Positions 17,731 to 25,760 of a stretch of DNA of 64,000 bases are shown here, piece after piece. How positions within the stretch are numbered: position 1 is the stretch's first letter; every line of letters begins with the position of its first letter. Under the pieces are notes generated by a model. It did no database searches. It saw nothing but the letters and a program-made list of their open reading frames with translations, and was not told the DNA's origin. The translations under genes were made by a program, and so were the position numbers. Source of the DNA: Bacteroidales bacterium (GTDB taxonomy: Bacteria; Bacteroidota; Bacteroidia; Bacteroidales; P3); the NCBI GenBank assembly GCA_017940465.1, contig JAGAYN010000040.1, positions 44,219 to 108,218 on the forward strand, in the 5' to 3' direction.

Positions 17731-19009
17731 TGCCGGGAAGCTTTTGGATCAATTTCATAAAGTGGTCGCCCCGCGCCTCGAAATTCTTGAACGAGTCGTA
17801 GCTGGCCGCCGCGGGCGAAAGGAGGCAGATGGAGCGCCGGTGGGTGTGCTTGGCACACCAGGGCACGATGTTCTCATAGTCATCCTCTTCTATGCACAGA
17901 CACTGGTAGCCGCTCTCCTGCAGCAGGGCATGGATGCGGCGGCCGGCGGCGCCCACGAAGGCGATGTTCCTCACCGGGTTCTCCTGCACGAGGTAGTCGG
18001 CCAGCGGCGCGTAGTCGATTCCACGGTCGAAACCGCCGAGTATCAGCGTCATCACCTTGCCGACCGGCTGCAGGGCCTTCAAGGCGGCGATTGTGGCCTC
18101 GGGAATGGTGGAGATGCTGTCGTTGTACCAGATGACCCCCCGGCGGTCGCCCGGCACATGCTCCAGGCGGTGGCGGAGGCCCCGGAAGGTGGAGAGGCGG
18201 CTACGGAATGAGGTGGCCGGCTGCCGCCTCGCAAGCGAGGCGATGCGGCATGCCACCAGGGCGTTGCTCCTGTTGTGTTCGCCCAGCAGGGGGCTGGACT
18301 CCAGCAGGGTCTGCTCCTCCGCCGCAAGGGTGGCGGCGCTGTAGGGGTGCTGTATCCCGCGCAGCTCTGCCGTCAGGCGCTCTGCCAGCCGGCGCAGCTC
18401 CTCGTTGTCGGTGCAGAAGAAGAAGTGGTCGTCGGGCTGCTGGTGGAGGGCAATCTGCATCTTGGCCATCTTGTAGGCCTCGTAGTCCTTATAGTGGTCC
18501 AAGTGCTCCTGGAACAGATTGAGCACCAATGCAATATGCGGCGAGCGATGCAGCACCTCCAGTTGGTGGCACGAGAGTTCGGCCACCACCGTGCTCTGCT
18601 CGTCCAGCTGTTCAATCACGTCGAACATGGGTATGCCGATGTTGCCAGCCAGGATGCTGTCGGGCAGCAGGTGGGCGATGAGGCTGGCGGTGGTGGACTT
18701 GCCCTTGGTGCCGGTGACGCCGATGGTGCGGTCGGCGTAGACCTGCAAAAAAAGGTCCACCTGCGAGGTGACCACGGCGGGGTCCTGCGCCTTGACGAGG
18801 CGCATAGGCACACCGGGCGACTTGATAATCATGTCGTAAGGCGCCGCCGTCATGGTGCGGATCTGGTCGTTGCCGTCGGCGATGGAGATGTCGGCCTCCG
18901 GCAGGAGCGCACGGACCATGCGCTCGGTACTGCGCCCTTCGCGCCCGTAGCCTGCCAGAAGGATGCGCCTGCCCTCCAGCAGGGATTTCAGTTCTTGTTC
19001 GCGATACAT
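17723..19009 (-). CDS. MurD-family Mur ligase, probably MurD2 (L-glutamate-adding)
   Basis: 428 residues. An N-terminal Rossmann-like domain (ILLAGYGREGRSTERM) precedes the ATP-binding GVTGTKGKSTTASL (about 98-111), the central ligase domain (AELSCHQLEVL, NLFQEHLDHY) and the C-terminal domain with YNDSISTIPEATIAAL and SPAAASYDSFKNFEARGDHF. This is the MurD architecture, ligating glutamate to UDP-MurNAc-L-Ala. Overlap by 22 bp with the murL-like gene suggests the MurD2 variant that adds L-Glu, which MurL then epimerises. Specificity cannot be read from sequence alone. Confidence 0.82.
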   Translation of the reverse strand: MYREQELKSLLEGRRILLAGYGREGRSTERMVRALLPEADISIADGNDQIRTMTAAPYDMIIKSPGVPMRLVKAQDPAVVTSQVDLFLQVYADRTIGVTGTKGKSTTASLIAHLLPDSILAGNIGIPMFDVIEQLDEQSTVVAELSCHQLEVLHRSPHIALVLNLFQEHLDHYKDYEAYKMAKMQIALHQQPDDHFFFCTDNEELRRLAERLTAELRGIQHPYSAATLAAEEQTLLESSPLLGEHNRSNALVACRIASLARRQPATSFRSRLSTFRGLRHRLEHVPGDRRGVIWYNDSISTIPEATIAALKALQPVGKVMTLILGGFDRGIDYAPLADYLVQENPVRNIAFVGAAGRRIHALLQESGYQCLCIEEDDYENIVPWCAKHTHRRSICLLSPAAASYDSFKNFEARGDHFMKLIQKLPGND

Positions 19010-20409
19010 TGCTCTATGATGTTGCGCTCCCCGGCGTTGAGGTTGCCGATAGGAAGGAGCGTGGAGAGGGAATTCCGGATTGAGGATACAGCATCATGAA
19101 TATCCTCATAATCAACCAAAAGGGACGGCCTTCCACGGTCGGCGTACCAGCGGCGCAGCGTCATGGCGAGCGCCTGGCGCACTTCGCCGACGGTGCCCAC
19201 ACACTCGAAGGGCTTCGTCTCGGCCTGGCCCACCAACTGCTCGAACTCGGCACAGAGCGACCTGTCGTCCAGCAGGTTGTGGCCAAATATAGCGGACATA
19301 CGCGACGGCTCGATAAAAGGCGACAGGATGATGTAGGCGAAGAGGCACTTGGCACAATGGCCGCACCACACATCCTGTTTGCTCCCCACGTTGCACGAGC
19401 GGAAGACGTCGTGGTAGTCGGTGAAACGGCTGAAGAGCATGGCAATCTGCAGTTCCGACAGGGGGCGGAGGAATGAGAAGTAATTGTATGAAGAATCATC
19501 ATTCTTCATTCTCATTTCTTCATTCCCGACATAGGCCCTGAAGTCGTCCTCGAATTCCAGGCTCTTGCTGTACTGGTGGTTCACATAGGAGCCCTTGACA
19601 GTGCTCTCGTTGGCCGAACTCTCGTTGCTGAGCGCCACGTTGGGGATGCCGCTCAGGGCGGAGGCCAGGCGTGTGTAGAACGCCAGCATGGCCGAGAAGG
19701 GGGTGTGGCCGTTGAGGTAGCCCTGCTGGTTGAGTTGCAGGAGCGTAGGGTCGATGGCGCGACGGATGACCAGCACCTCCTCCAGCGGGAAGCCCGCCAC
19801 GCGGCAGCACTCGGTGGTGGCCCCGCGAGGGTTCATCACCAGGGGACGGATGACCTTGCCTGCACGGCGCAGCAGTTCCAGCGTCACCACGCTGTCCTTG
19901 CCACCACCCACGGGGACAAGGTAGTCCTCCCCCCTGCCCCTCGCCGGAACGGAGGGAATCCGGCACGCATCGCCGGAGCATTCTATCGTCATAAAATTCT
20001 CACTGTCGGGCGCAACCTCCGCACCCTCCCGGAGATGGGCCGGGGTGAGGCCGTTGGTGTAGTAGAATTCCCCCAGGCCGTTCCAGTAGAGCTTCTTCCA
20101 GAAAGCCACCTGCACCTCGTCGAGGCCGCCACATGCGACGCGCACCACCGGGGGGCAGGCGCACTTCCAGTAGCTGACCAGTTCGGCCATGCCGATATCG
20201 AACACCATCCGGTCCATTGCCTCCCTGTCGAGGCCGAAATCCAGGAACGGGCGCCGCTCGATGAGCGAGGTGGGGTGGAACTCGATGTCGCCCATCCGGA
20301 AATCGTACGTCAGGCGCAGGCCCTCGTCGCACGGATGCCACGAGTAGCCCGCGTATTCAAACAGCGGGTATCGCCGGCGCAATTCACTGTATCTGCTCAT
20401 TTCACTCAT
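18988..20409 (-). CDS. murL: MurL-like UDP-MurNAc-L-Ala-L-Glu epimerase
   Basis: About 473 residues from ATG 20409 (MSEMSRYSEL; a second ATG lies at 20400). ECSGDACRIPSVPARGRGED followed by LVPVGGGKDSVVTLELL (about 160-175) gives a PP-loop-like GGGKDS motif. A Cys-rich site CGHCAKCLFAY occurs near residue 360. These features match my memory of MurL, which in Xanthomonas epimerises the terminal L-Glu of UDP-MurNAc-L-Ala-L-Glu. The adjacent murD-type gene supports this. A generic PP-loop ATPase is the main alternative. The start is preferred over a longer frame from 20511 that runs across the promoter region. Confidence 0.72.
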   Translation of the reverse strand: MSEMSRYSELRRRYPLFEYAGYSWHPCDEGLRLTYDFRMGDIEFHPTSLIERRPFLDFGLDREAMDRMVFDIGMAELVSYWKCACPPVVRVACGGLDEVQVAFWKKLYWNGLGEFYYTNGLTPAHLREGAEVAPDSENFMTIECSGDACRIPSVPARGRGEDYLVPVGGGKDSVVTLELLRRAGKVIRPLVMNPRGATTECCRVAGFPLEEVLVIRRAIDPTLLQLNQQGYLNGHTPFSAMLAFYTRLASALSGIPNVALSNESSANESTVKGSYVNHQYSKSLEFEDDFRAYVGNEEMRMKNDDSSYNYFSFLRPLSELQIAMLFSRFTDYHDVFRSCNVGSKQDVWCGHCAKCLFAYIILSPFIEPSRMSAIFGHNLLDDRSLCAEFEQLVGQAETKPFECVGTVGEVRQALAMTLRRWYADRGRPSLLVDYEDIHDAVSSIRNSLSTLLPIGNLNAGERNIIEQCIANKN

Positions 20410-20443
20410 GCCTCCACTAACGTCGCCGGAGGGAAAATATTGC

Positions 20444-20480
20444 TTTTTTTGCTCTATTTCAAAAAGTTTTAGTAATTTTG
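20444..20480 (+). promoter_or_regulatory. Promoter of the exported S/T-rich protein gene
   Basis: TTTTTTTG (20444-20451) and TAATTTTG (20473-20480) are spaced 21 bp apart, 37 bp before the ATG at 20518. The same 110-bp gap must also hold the divergent murL promoter. Confidence 0.65.
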
Positions 20481-20517
20481 CAGTACGAAACAATAGAATC
20501 TGATAAAACAAAAAGAG

Positions 20518-21651
20518 ATGAAACGCATTGCAATCTTTGTAGTTATGGCCATGATGGCCTTTACGGCCTCGGCACGGTCAGTGCACTATTTCACCCACAG
20601 CCAGGCTGTGAGGACGGTCAATTACCTCAACGCGCAGAACGAGATGATGATCTACTGCGGGTTCGACTACGAGATCGAGACCTACGTGCTGATCAACGAG
20701 GTGTGGATGGAGCGCGTGAATTCGGCCTACTATGAAATCTGGGTCTATGGCTACGATGCCTATACGGGCGACGAGATCTACATGCCGCTCGACCTGCAGT
20801 GTGTGTGGCTTTTCAGCGGAAGCCGCATCTACAACGCAGCCCAATACCTGCGCTTCCATGTCACGGTGAACCAGCCCACTTTCGTGTGGCACATCCCTGC
20901 CTACAGACCCTTTGTGCGGGTGATACACAGCCCCAGCTATGCACGCACCTATCACTACACCATCCACCGTCACGGCTGGATGCCCCCGGCACCACCCGCC
21001 CCCGGCTACTCCGCCCCCCTGCCCCCCTACTATATGCGCCGTCCCAGCACCCCGGCTCCCACGCCCACCGCTGTATGGACACCTGGGAAAGAGCAGCCCA
21101 GGGTGAGCACCCCCACGGCACAGCCTTCGCGCGATGCCGGCACCTCCTCCACCCGCAATGTCACCACCACTCCCTCCACCAACAGCAGCACCGCCACCCC
21201 GGCCTCTTCCTCCAGCACACGCTCGGCCTCCACCAGCAACACCAGCCGCGCCACCACGACAACGCCCAGCCGTTCCTCTGCCTCCGCCACCTCCGGCAGC
21301 ACCGCCACTCCCAGCCGCAGCACCGCTACCCCCAGCCGCAGTTCTGCCTCCACCACGCCTACCCGCAGCAACACCAGCTCGCGCAGCAGTGCCACCTCCA
21401 CTACCACCTCCGCCCCCCCCTCCACCACACGCAGCAGCGCCACGGCTACTTCCACGCGCAGCACCACCTCCACGGCGGCGCCTTCGCCCACGACGGCACG
21501 TAAAAACGCCACCTCCACCAGCCGCGCCACCACCACAGAGAGCACCTCTTCCAGCCGCAGCGCCGCCACGCCAAGCAGCAGTACCGGAAGCAGCAGCACC
21601 CGCAGCGCCTCCTCCTCACGCAACGCCACCGCAACACGCAATTCCAGATAA
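20518..21651 (+). CDS. Exported protein with a long Ser/Thr/Arg-rich low-complexity tail
   Basis: 377 residues with signal peptide MKRIAIFVVMAMMAFTASA. Residues 21-140 form a compact aromatic-rich domain (MIYCGFDYEIETYVLINEVW) that I do not recognise. It is followed by a Pro-rich linker (about 155-180) and about 190 residues that are almost only Ser, Thr, Arg, Ala and Pro in short variations of TPSRS and SSTRSAS. Such a tail could be O-glycosylated or bind the cell wall or polyanions. No anchor or sorting signal is seen at the C-terminus. It lies 5 bp before the nucleoside phosphorylase gene. Confidence 0.7.
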   Translation: MKRIAIFVVMAMMAFTASARSVHYFTHSQAVRTVNYLNAQNEMMIYCGFDYEIETYVLINEVWMERVNSAYYEIWVYGYDAYTGDEIYMPLDLQCVWLFSGSRIYNAAQYLRFHVTVNQPTFVWHIPAYRPFVRVIHSPSYARTYHYTIHRHGWMPPAPPAPGYSAPLPPYYMRRPSTPAPTPTAVWTPGKEQPRVSTPTAQPSRDAGTSSTRNVTTTPSTNSSTATPASSSSTRSASTSNTSRATTTTPSRSSASATSGSTATPSRSTATPSRSSASTTPTRSNTSSRSSATSTTTSAPPSTTRSSATATSTRSTTSTAAPSPTTARKNATSTSRATTTESTSSSRSAATPSSSTGSSSTRSASSSRNATATRNSR

Positions 21652-21656
21652 GACAG

Positions 21657-22514
21657 ATGAAAGCCAGCGAACTGGTACTGGCCCCCGACGGCACATTGTA
21701 CCACATACGTCTACAGAGCAGCACCTTGGCCGACAAGGTGCTGCTTGTCGGTGATCCTGCAAGGGTCAACATGTTCAAGGAGATATTCGATGCCATCGAA
21801 TACGAAAGCGACAACCGCGAGATTCATGCCCTCACGGGTACCTATCACGGTGTGCGGATGACCGCCCTCAGCACCGGCATGGGATGCGACAACATCGACA
21901 TTGTGCTCACCGAGCTCGACGCAGCCCTGCACGTGGAGCAGGGGCGGTGGACAGACGCCTGCAGCCGCTGCCTGCAGATGGTGCGCATCGGCACCAGCGG
22001 CTCGCTGCAGGAGGAGATCGACTGCGGCAGCCATGTGGCTGCGGCCTACGCCATAGGGTTGGACGGACTGATGAACTACTACCGCGAGTGGGACACGCCC
22101 CTGCCGGCCATGGAGGAGGCGTTGGGGAGCCACATGGCATTCCCTACCCCGGTGGCACGTCCTTACTGTGTGCAGGGGAGCCAGCGGCTGCTGGAACAGG
22201 TGGGGCGAGGGATGCACCACGGCATCACCGCCACCGCACCGGGCTTCTACGGTCCGCAAGGGCGCACTGTGCGCCTGCATCCCAGTCTCGAGGGGCTCAA
22301 CGAGCGGCTGGCCTCCTTCCGCTGGGAGGGGATACCGGTCACCAACCTCGAGATGGAGACGTCGGCCATCTATGGCTTCAGCCACCTGCTGGGCCACGAG
22401 GCGCTTACGGCCTGCCTCATCATCGCCAACCGCCCGCGCGGCACATTCCTCAACGACTACCACCACGAGATGCGCCAACTGGTCGGCACGGTGGTGGAAC
22501 GGCTGGCCGTGTGA
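21657..22514 (+). CDS. Nucleoside phosphorylase (uridine phosphorylase-like)
   Basis: 285 residues of the PNP/UDP phosphorylase family. VLLVGDPARV (about 28-37) and MVRIGTSGSLQ (about 103-113) are phosphate- and base-binding segments, and NLEMETSAIYGFSHLLGH (about 229-246) carries the Glu-Met-Glu ribose-binding motif. It cleaves nucleosides with phosphate for salvage. Uridine is the likelier substrate given the length and overall pattern, but purine specificity is not excluded. It is probably co-transcribed with the upstream exported-protein gene. Confidence 0.88.
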   Translation: MKASELVLAPDGTLYHIRLQSSTLADKVLLVGDPARVNMFKEIFDAIEYESDNREIHALTGTYHGVRMTALSTGMGCDNIDIVLTELDAALHVEQGRWTDACSRCLQMVRIGTSGSLQEEIDCGSHVAAAYAIGLDGLMNYYREWDTPLPAMEEALGSHMAFPTPVARPYCVQGSQRLLEQVGRGMHHGITATAPGFYGPQGRTVRLHPSLEGLNERLASFRWEGIPVTNLEMETSAIYGFSHLLGHEALTACLIIANRPRGTFLNDYHHEMRQLVGTVVERLAV

Positions 22515-22520
22515 AAAAAA

Positions 22521-22556
22521 ATCCAGTGGGCGGCACGAGGCGGCCCACTGGATATA
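22521..22556 (-). terminator. Terminator of the fimbrillin-like operon
   Basis: ATCCAGTGGGC and GCCCACTGGAT form a perfect 11-bp stem. On the minus strand it is followed by a run of eight T, so it acts best for the minus-strand gene ending at 22608. It is also the 3' end for the plus-strand phosphorylase gene. Confidence 0.8.
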
Positions 22557-22607
22557 GGGGTGTTGTGTGTGGTGGGTGTGTGTGCGGTGAGGGGGGGGGT
22601 AGTGGGT

Positions 22608-24302
22608 TTAGTTTCCGTAGTTTACGTAGCGGGCGAGGCGGACGGCGAGTTTGCCTTTGCGGTTTTTGCCCCAGAGGCCGCGGTCGGCTGCCAACGGGCG
22701 GCTGTCGGAGGTTTTGGTGGCCAGGCCACGCTTGTTGAAGAAGAGGTTGTAGGCGAAAGGTTTAGAGTTTGTGCCATCGTCGTATATGGAACCTGTCCAG
22801 TAGACGCCGTTGTGCCCTTCTGTGAATTCATTTTTATCGTTGATCCATCCGTCGGCCACGAGGAAGACGCAGCCTTCGGTTTCGAGGATGGGCCAGTCGT
22901 TGGTGATGTCGAGGTATGTATAGTCTACGACGGCACCAGTGTTGGTGGCATTGACTGTGTTCCAGGTGGAGTAGTCGACGGAGATTTGGGGCATGCTGAA
23001 GTGGTCGGGGAAGAGGAGGATGCCGTTGTTGTCGTGGATGATGCAGAGGGCGTAGCGGGCGTCTGAAACGCCGCCTATGGTGAGGCCGGTTTGGCGTTGC
23101 TTGAGGAGGTACATCCACTGGGCGTTGGTGAGGGATCTGAATTCGAGGGGGGTGGTGCTGTTGCCATCGGTGCACTGGATGGCGTTGTTGCCCCAGTCTT
23201 TAGTGGTGCCGGCGATGTCGGTATTGACGGTGCTTGACGTGGCGGAGCCGTTCTCGCCGTAGCAGAAGAGGTCCACTTCGTCGCCACCAACATTGGCGGT
23301 GTTGAAGGTGGTGTACTGGTTGACGGAGAAGCGGTACTGGCCGGTGGATTTCTTGTAGACGAGGTCGCCTTCGGCGAAGTAGACTTGTGTGCCGTTGGCA
23401 TCGATGGAGAACTTGGATTCGGTGTAAGCCACTTTTTCACTGCTTTGCTTGATTTCGATGCTCGGTGTGGAGATGACTTTGGCACGGGCTATTTCGGCGG
23501 TGATGGGCACTTCGTTGTTGTAGGCGTAGGCGGCGGTGATGATGACGCCGGAGATTTTCTTTTCGCCGGCGTAGATGGTGAATGTGAGGTTGTCGTTTTC
23601 TTCAATGGGGTAGACGGGGAGCTGGAAGGTTTTTTCCTGGTTCACGGCGAGGATGGCGTCGCTCTCGCCGAGGGTGAGGCTCACGCGGCGGTCCTTTGCC
23701 GTGGCGGTCTCCTGTGCAGGGACGGTGAAGTTGCCGTCGAGGTTGTCAAGCGAGATGGTGCGCTGGCCGCAGAGTTGTGATTTCTCAGCGGTGAGGGAGA
23801 TGGTGCGGACCACGAGGGGATAGTCGGTGGTGTTTTTCACCGTGACGATGACACCGGCGCAGAGGTGCTTGAAGTAGAGGCTTCCGTTCTCCTCCATAAT
23901 GCCTTTGGAGACGAGGGGGAAGTCGATTTTCTGCATGCTGGCGTCGGTGGGGTCCACTTCGTAGGCGTAGTGGGTGGGGAGGGTGACGGTGACGCTCGAT
24001 TCCGTCATGGCTTTTTTGATGCCGGCGGGGTAGCAGGCCATGAGGGTGGCGCCTTCATTTTCGGTTACGTTCACCGAGGCATTGCTGATGGTGTAGGGGG
24101 TGCCGTTGATGTCCACCTGGTCGCCGTCCACCCACTGGATGGAGGCTCCGTCGAGGGAGGTCTTGGCGTTGCTGTGGTGCTGTTCAGCCACGAGTTTGAG
24201 GGTACCGGTTTTTTCTTTTTCGCAGGCGGTCATGACGAGGCCCGCGAGGCTGGCCGCAACGATGGCAAGGGCCATACGGCGGTATGGATGATTGGTTTTC
24301 AT
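22608..24302 (-). CDS. Fimbrillin/Mfa-like lipoprotein with C-type-lectin-like end
   Basis: 564 residues with a lipoprotein signal (GLVMTACEKEKTG, Cys27). Residues about 40-290 resemble the fimbrillin-A/Mfa-like N-terminal fold (TSLDGASIQWVDGDQVDING, then LPTHYAYEVDPTD). Residues about 310-564 look like a Fibrobacter-major-paralogue/C-lectin domain (EFRSLTNAQWMYLLKQRQ, ILLFPDHF, VYWTGSIYDD, GKLAVRLARYV). It is likely a surface or pilus-associated adhesin. The end has the same general layout as the DGR target but no template-like repeat, so it is not a second variable region. Confidence 0.75.
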   Translation of the reverse strand: MKTNHPYRRMALAIVAASLAGLVMTACEKEKTGTLKLVAEQHHSNAKTSLDGASIQWVDGDQVDINGTPYTISNASVNVTENEGATLMACYPAGIKKAMTESSVTVTLPTHYAYEVDPTDASMQKIDFPLVSKGIMEENGSLYFKHLCAGVIVTVKNTTDYPLVVRTISLTAEKSQLCGQRTISLDNLDGNFTVPAQETATAKDRRVSLTLGESDAILAVNQEKTFQLPVYPIEENDNLTFTIYAGEKKISGVIITAAYAYNNEVPITAEIARAKVISTPSIEIKQSSEKVAYTESKFSIDANGTQVYFAEGDLVYKKSTGQYRFSVNQYTTFNTANVGGDEVDLFCYGENGSATSSTVNTDIAGTTKDWGNNAIQCTDGNSTTPLEFRSLTNAQWMYLLKQRQTGLTIGGVSDARYALCIIHDNNGILLFPDHFSMPQISVDYSTWNTVNATNTGAVVDYTYLDITNDWPILETEGCVFLVADGWINDKNEFTEGHNGVYWTGSIYDDGTNSKPFAYNLFFNKRGLATKTSDSRPLAADRGLWGKNRKGKLAVRLARYVNYGN

Positions 24303-24348
24303 CTTGTTCTGTTTTGGGGTTGAGACGATGTTTTACGTGGACGGCTCT

Positions 24349-24549
24349 CTACCAGCTGGTGCTGCTGGTCCAACTGGAGATTTCCTCGCGCTGTTCCACG
24401 CCGCCGAGGCCGCTGCCGCCGGACTGCGAGTCGCCGAAGAGGGCCTTGAGGCTGAAGGTCTGCTCCTGTCCGGCGCTGGCCTGGTAGCCCCGCTCGCTGC
24501 GGAATGTCACCACGGTGAGTGACGGGGGTTGATAGGTGTTTTTTTTCAT
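24349..24549 (-). CDS. Small partner protein of surface lipoprotein locus
   Basis: 66 residues (MKKNTYQPPSLTVVTFRSER to ISSWTSSTSW). Similar short proteins starting MKK-x-Y-x-x-P and ending in Ser/Trp-rich sequence often sit directly upstream of fimbrillin-like or lectin-like lipoprotein genes in Bacteroidales. No function is established. It precedes the large lipoprotein gene by 46 bp and shares its promoter. There is no signal peptide or membrane segment. Confidence 0.6.
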   Translation of the reverse strand: MKKNTYQPPSLTVVTFRSERGYQASAGQEQTFSLKALFGDSQSGGSGLGGVEQREEISSWTSSTSW

Positions 24550-24800
24550 AGTCGTATTGTTTTTTGTTCAATTCAAAACCAATAGCACGAGGAGCCAACG
24601 GTCGACCCGGCCGCTGCCGGGTAGCATGGCTTCATAGCATTTTCCGGATTCCTAAACAGGCAAAACAGGTAATTGCTCCTCTCTATGAAAAGCGTAGGGG
24701 TGGGGTAACTACTTGACAATCCGATACTTACACACTGTGTACAGTTTCTTTTCATCGGGACAAAAGTACACTCCTTTATGGACACCGAAAAGTTAAATAT
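24550..24800 (-). promoter_or_regulatory. Promoter and ~200-nt leader of the fimbrillin-like operon
   Basis: On the minus strand TACTTTTG (plus about 24757-24764) fits the -7 box, with AACTTTTCGG about 25 bp upstream. The leader of about 200 nt contains a CCCGGCCGCTGCCGGG hairpin (plus 24606-24621). Confidence 0.5.
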
Positions 24801-24829
24801 TCTTAATTAACATTTCAGTGGTCCAAATC

Positions 24830-24893
24830 CGTTCATATCGGTTCTCAGTCGAAGTAAATACCTACAGGATACCTACCGGATACCTAGGGGGTC
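24830..24893 (-). repeat. 11-bp-unit flanking repeat, copy A (inverted relative to B and C)
   Basis: On the minus strand: two units of the TAGGTATCCGG type, then TAGGTATTTACTTCGACTG and AGAACCGATATGAACG. The same roughly 60-bp block flanks the DGR on both sides (copies B and C). Here it lies upstream of the fimbrillin-like operon, with no DGR nearby. Confidence 0.85.
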
Positions 24894-24953
24894 CCTGCCG
24901 GGTGCGGTGGGGGGAGCGAGGGGGCAAGGATGCACGGTTTCCCTTGCGGAGCG

Positions 24954-25760
24954 CTATTTGAGGTTGGGGCGGAGGTGTTTGATTTGTTCGTAGGCTTGGT
25001 TCACGGCTTTCATCTGCTCGGAGGCGTTGCGCTGCAGTTCCTCGCTCATGCCGGCCACACGGTCGGGGTGGTACTTCATGGCCATGCGGCGGTAGGCTTT
25101 TTTCACTTCGTCGTCGGTGGCGCTGCTGTCGATGCCGAGGATTTTGTAGGGGTCCTTGCCGTAGGAGCCGGTGCGCGGGCGGCTGGACTGGCTGGAGCCT
25201 CCGCCGTAGCCGTAGCCGGTGCTGCCGACGTGTCGCTCGTGGATGGAGGTGTAGTCGCTGGAGGAGAGGCCGAGGTGGAGGGCGATCTGGCGCAGGGTGT
25301 GGAGTTCGGCCTGGTGGAAATGGCCGTCGGCCCCGCCGAGTCCGAAGAGGAAGTCGGTCATGTGGTAGCGCGTGTTGTAGTCGGTGTTCACTTTGATCTG
25401 CGCGCATACGTCGGCCACGGGTATGTCTTGCTCGACAAGTTGCTGGAGGAGTTTGAGCATCTGTTTGCCGCGTTGTTCGCCGTAGTTCTGGAGGAGGAAG
25501 CGCTTGACGTAGTCGAGTTCGCTGCGTTTGACCTGTCCGTCGGCTTTCATGACGGCGGCGATGAGTACCATGAGGGCTGCGTTTATGTCCTGTTGCGAGC
25601 CGGTGTTGCGGTAGGGGCCGCGGTGGGATGCCTGCGGGGGGGCTTCGGTCAGCCTGTCGGGTGCGATGGCTTTCCCGAGGAACCAGCCGAGGAGTGCGCC
25701 GATGGGGCCGCCGATGGCCCATCCGAGGCCGGCGAATAGCCATTTGGTGATGGAACTCAT
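24954..25760 (-). CDS. TerB and DnaJ-domain protein (DjlA-like)
   Basis: 268 residues. An N-terminal Gly-rich membrane segment ([20 protein letters not shown]) is followed by a TerB-like helical domain (about 55-170, [20 protein letters not shown]) and a C-terminal J domain (about 200-268) with the HPD motif in MKYHPDRV. This is the DjlA architecture, a membrane-bound co-chaperone that stimulates DnaK. It overlaps the upstream GH3 gene by 4 bp (ATGA), so they are coupled. Confidence 0.88.
   Translation of the reverse strand: MSSITKWLFAGLGWAIGGPIGALLGWFLGKAIAPDRLTEAPPQASHRGPYRNTGSQQDINAALMVLIAAVMKADGQVKRSELDYVKRFLLQNYGEQRGKQMLKLLQQLVEQDIPVADVCAQIKVNTDYNTRYHMTDFLFGLGGADGHFHQAELHTLRQIALHLGLSSSDYTSIHERHVGSTGYGYGGGSSQSSRPRTGSYGKDPYKILGIDSSATDDEVKKAYRRMAMKYHPDRVAGMSEELQRNASEQMKAVNQAYEQIKHLRPNLK

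Noticed and set aside
22556-22607. G-rich stretch (GTGTGTGG and a run of nine G) as a G-quadruplex regulator
   Set aside because: It lies after the terminator stem between convergent genes. The G runs are few and irregular, so this is no more than low complexity.
22608-22800. Second DGR variable region at the end of the fimbrillin-like gene
   Set aside because: The C-terminus looks lectin-like, but no part matches TR and no other template repeat is seen, so it is not a target of this DGR.
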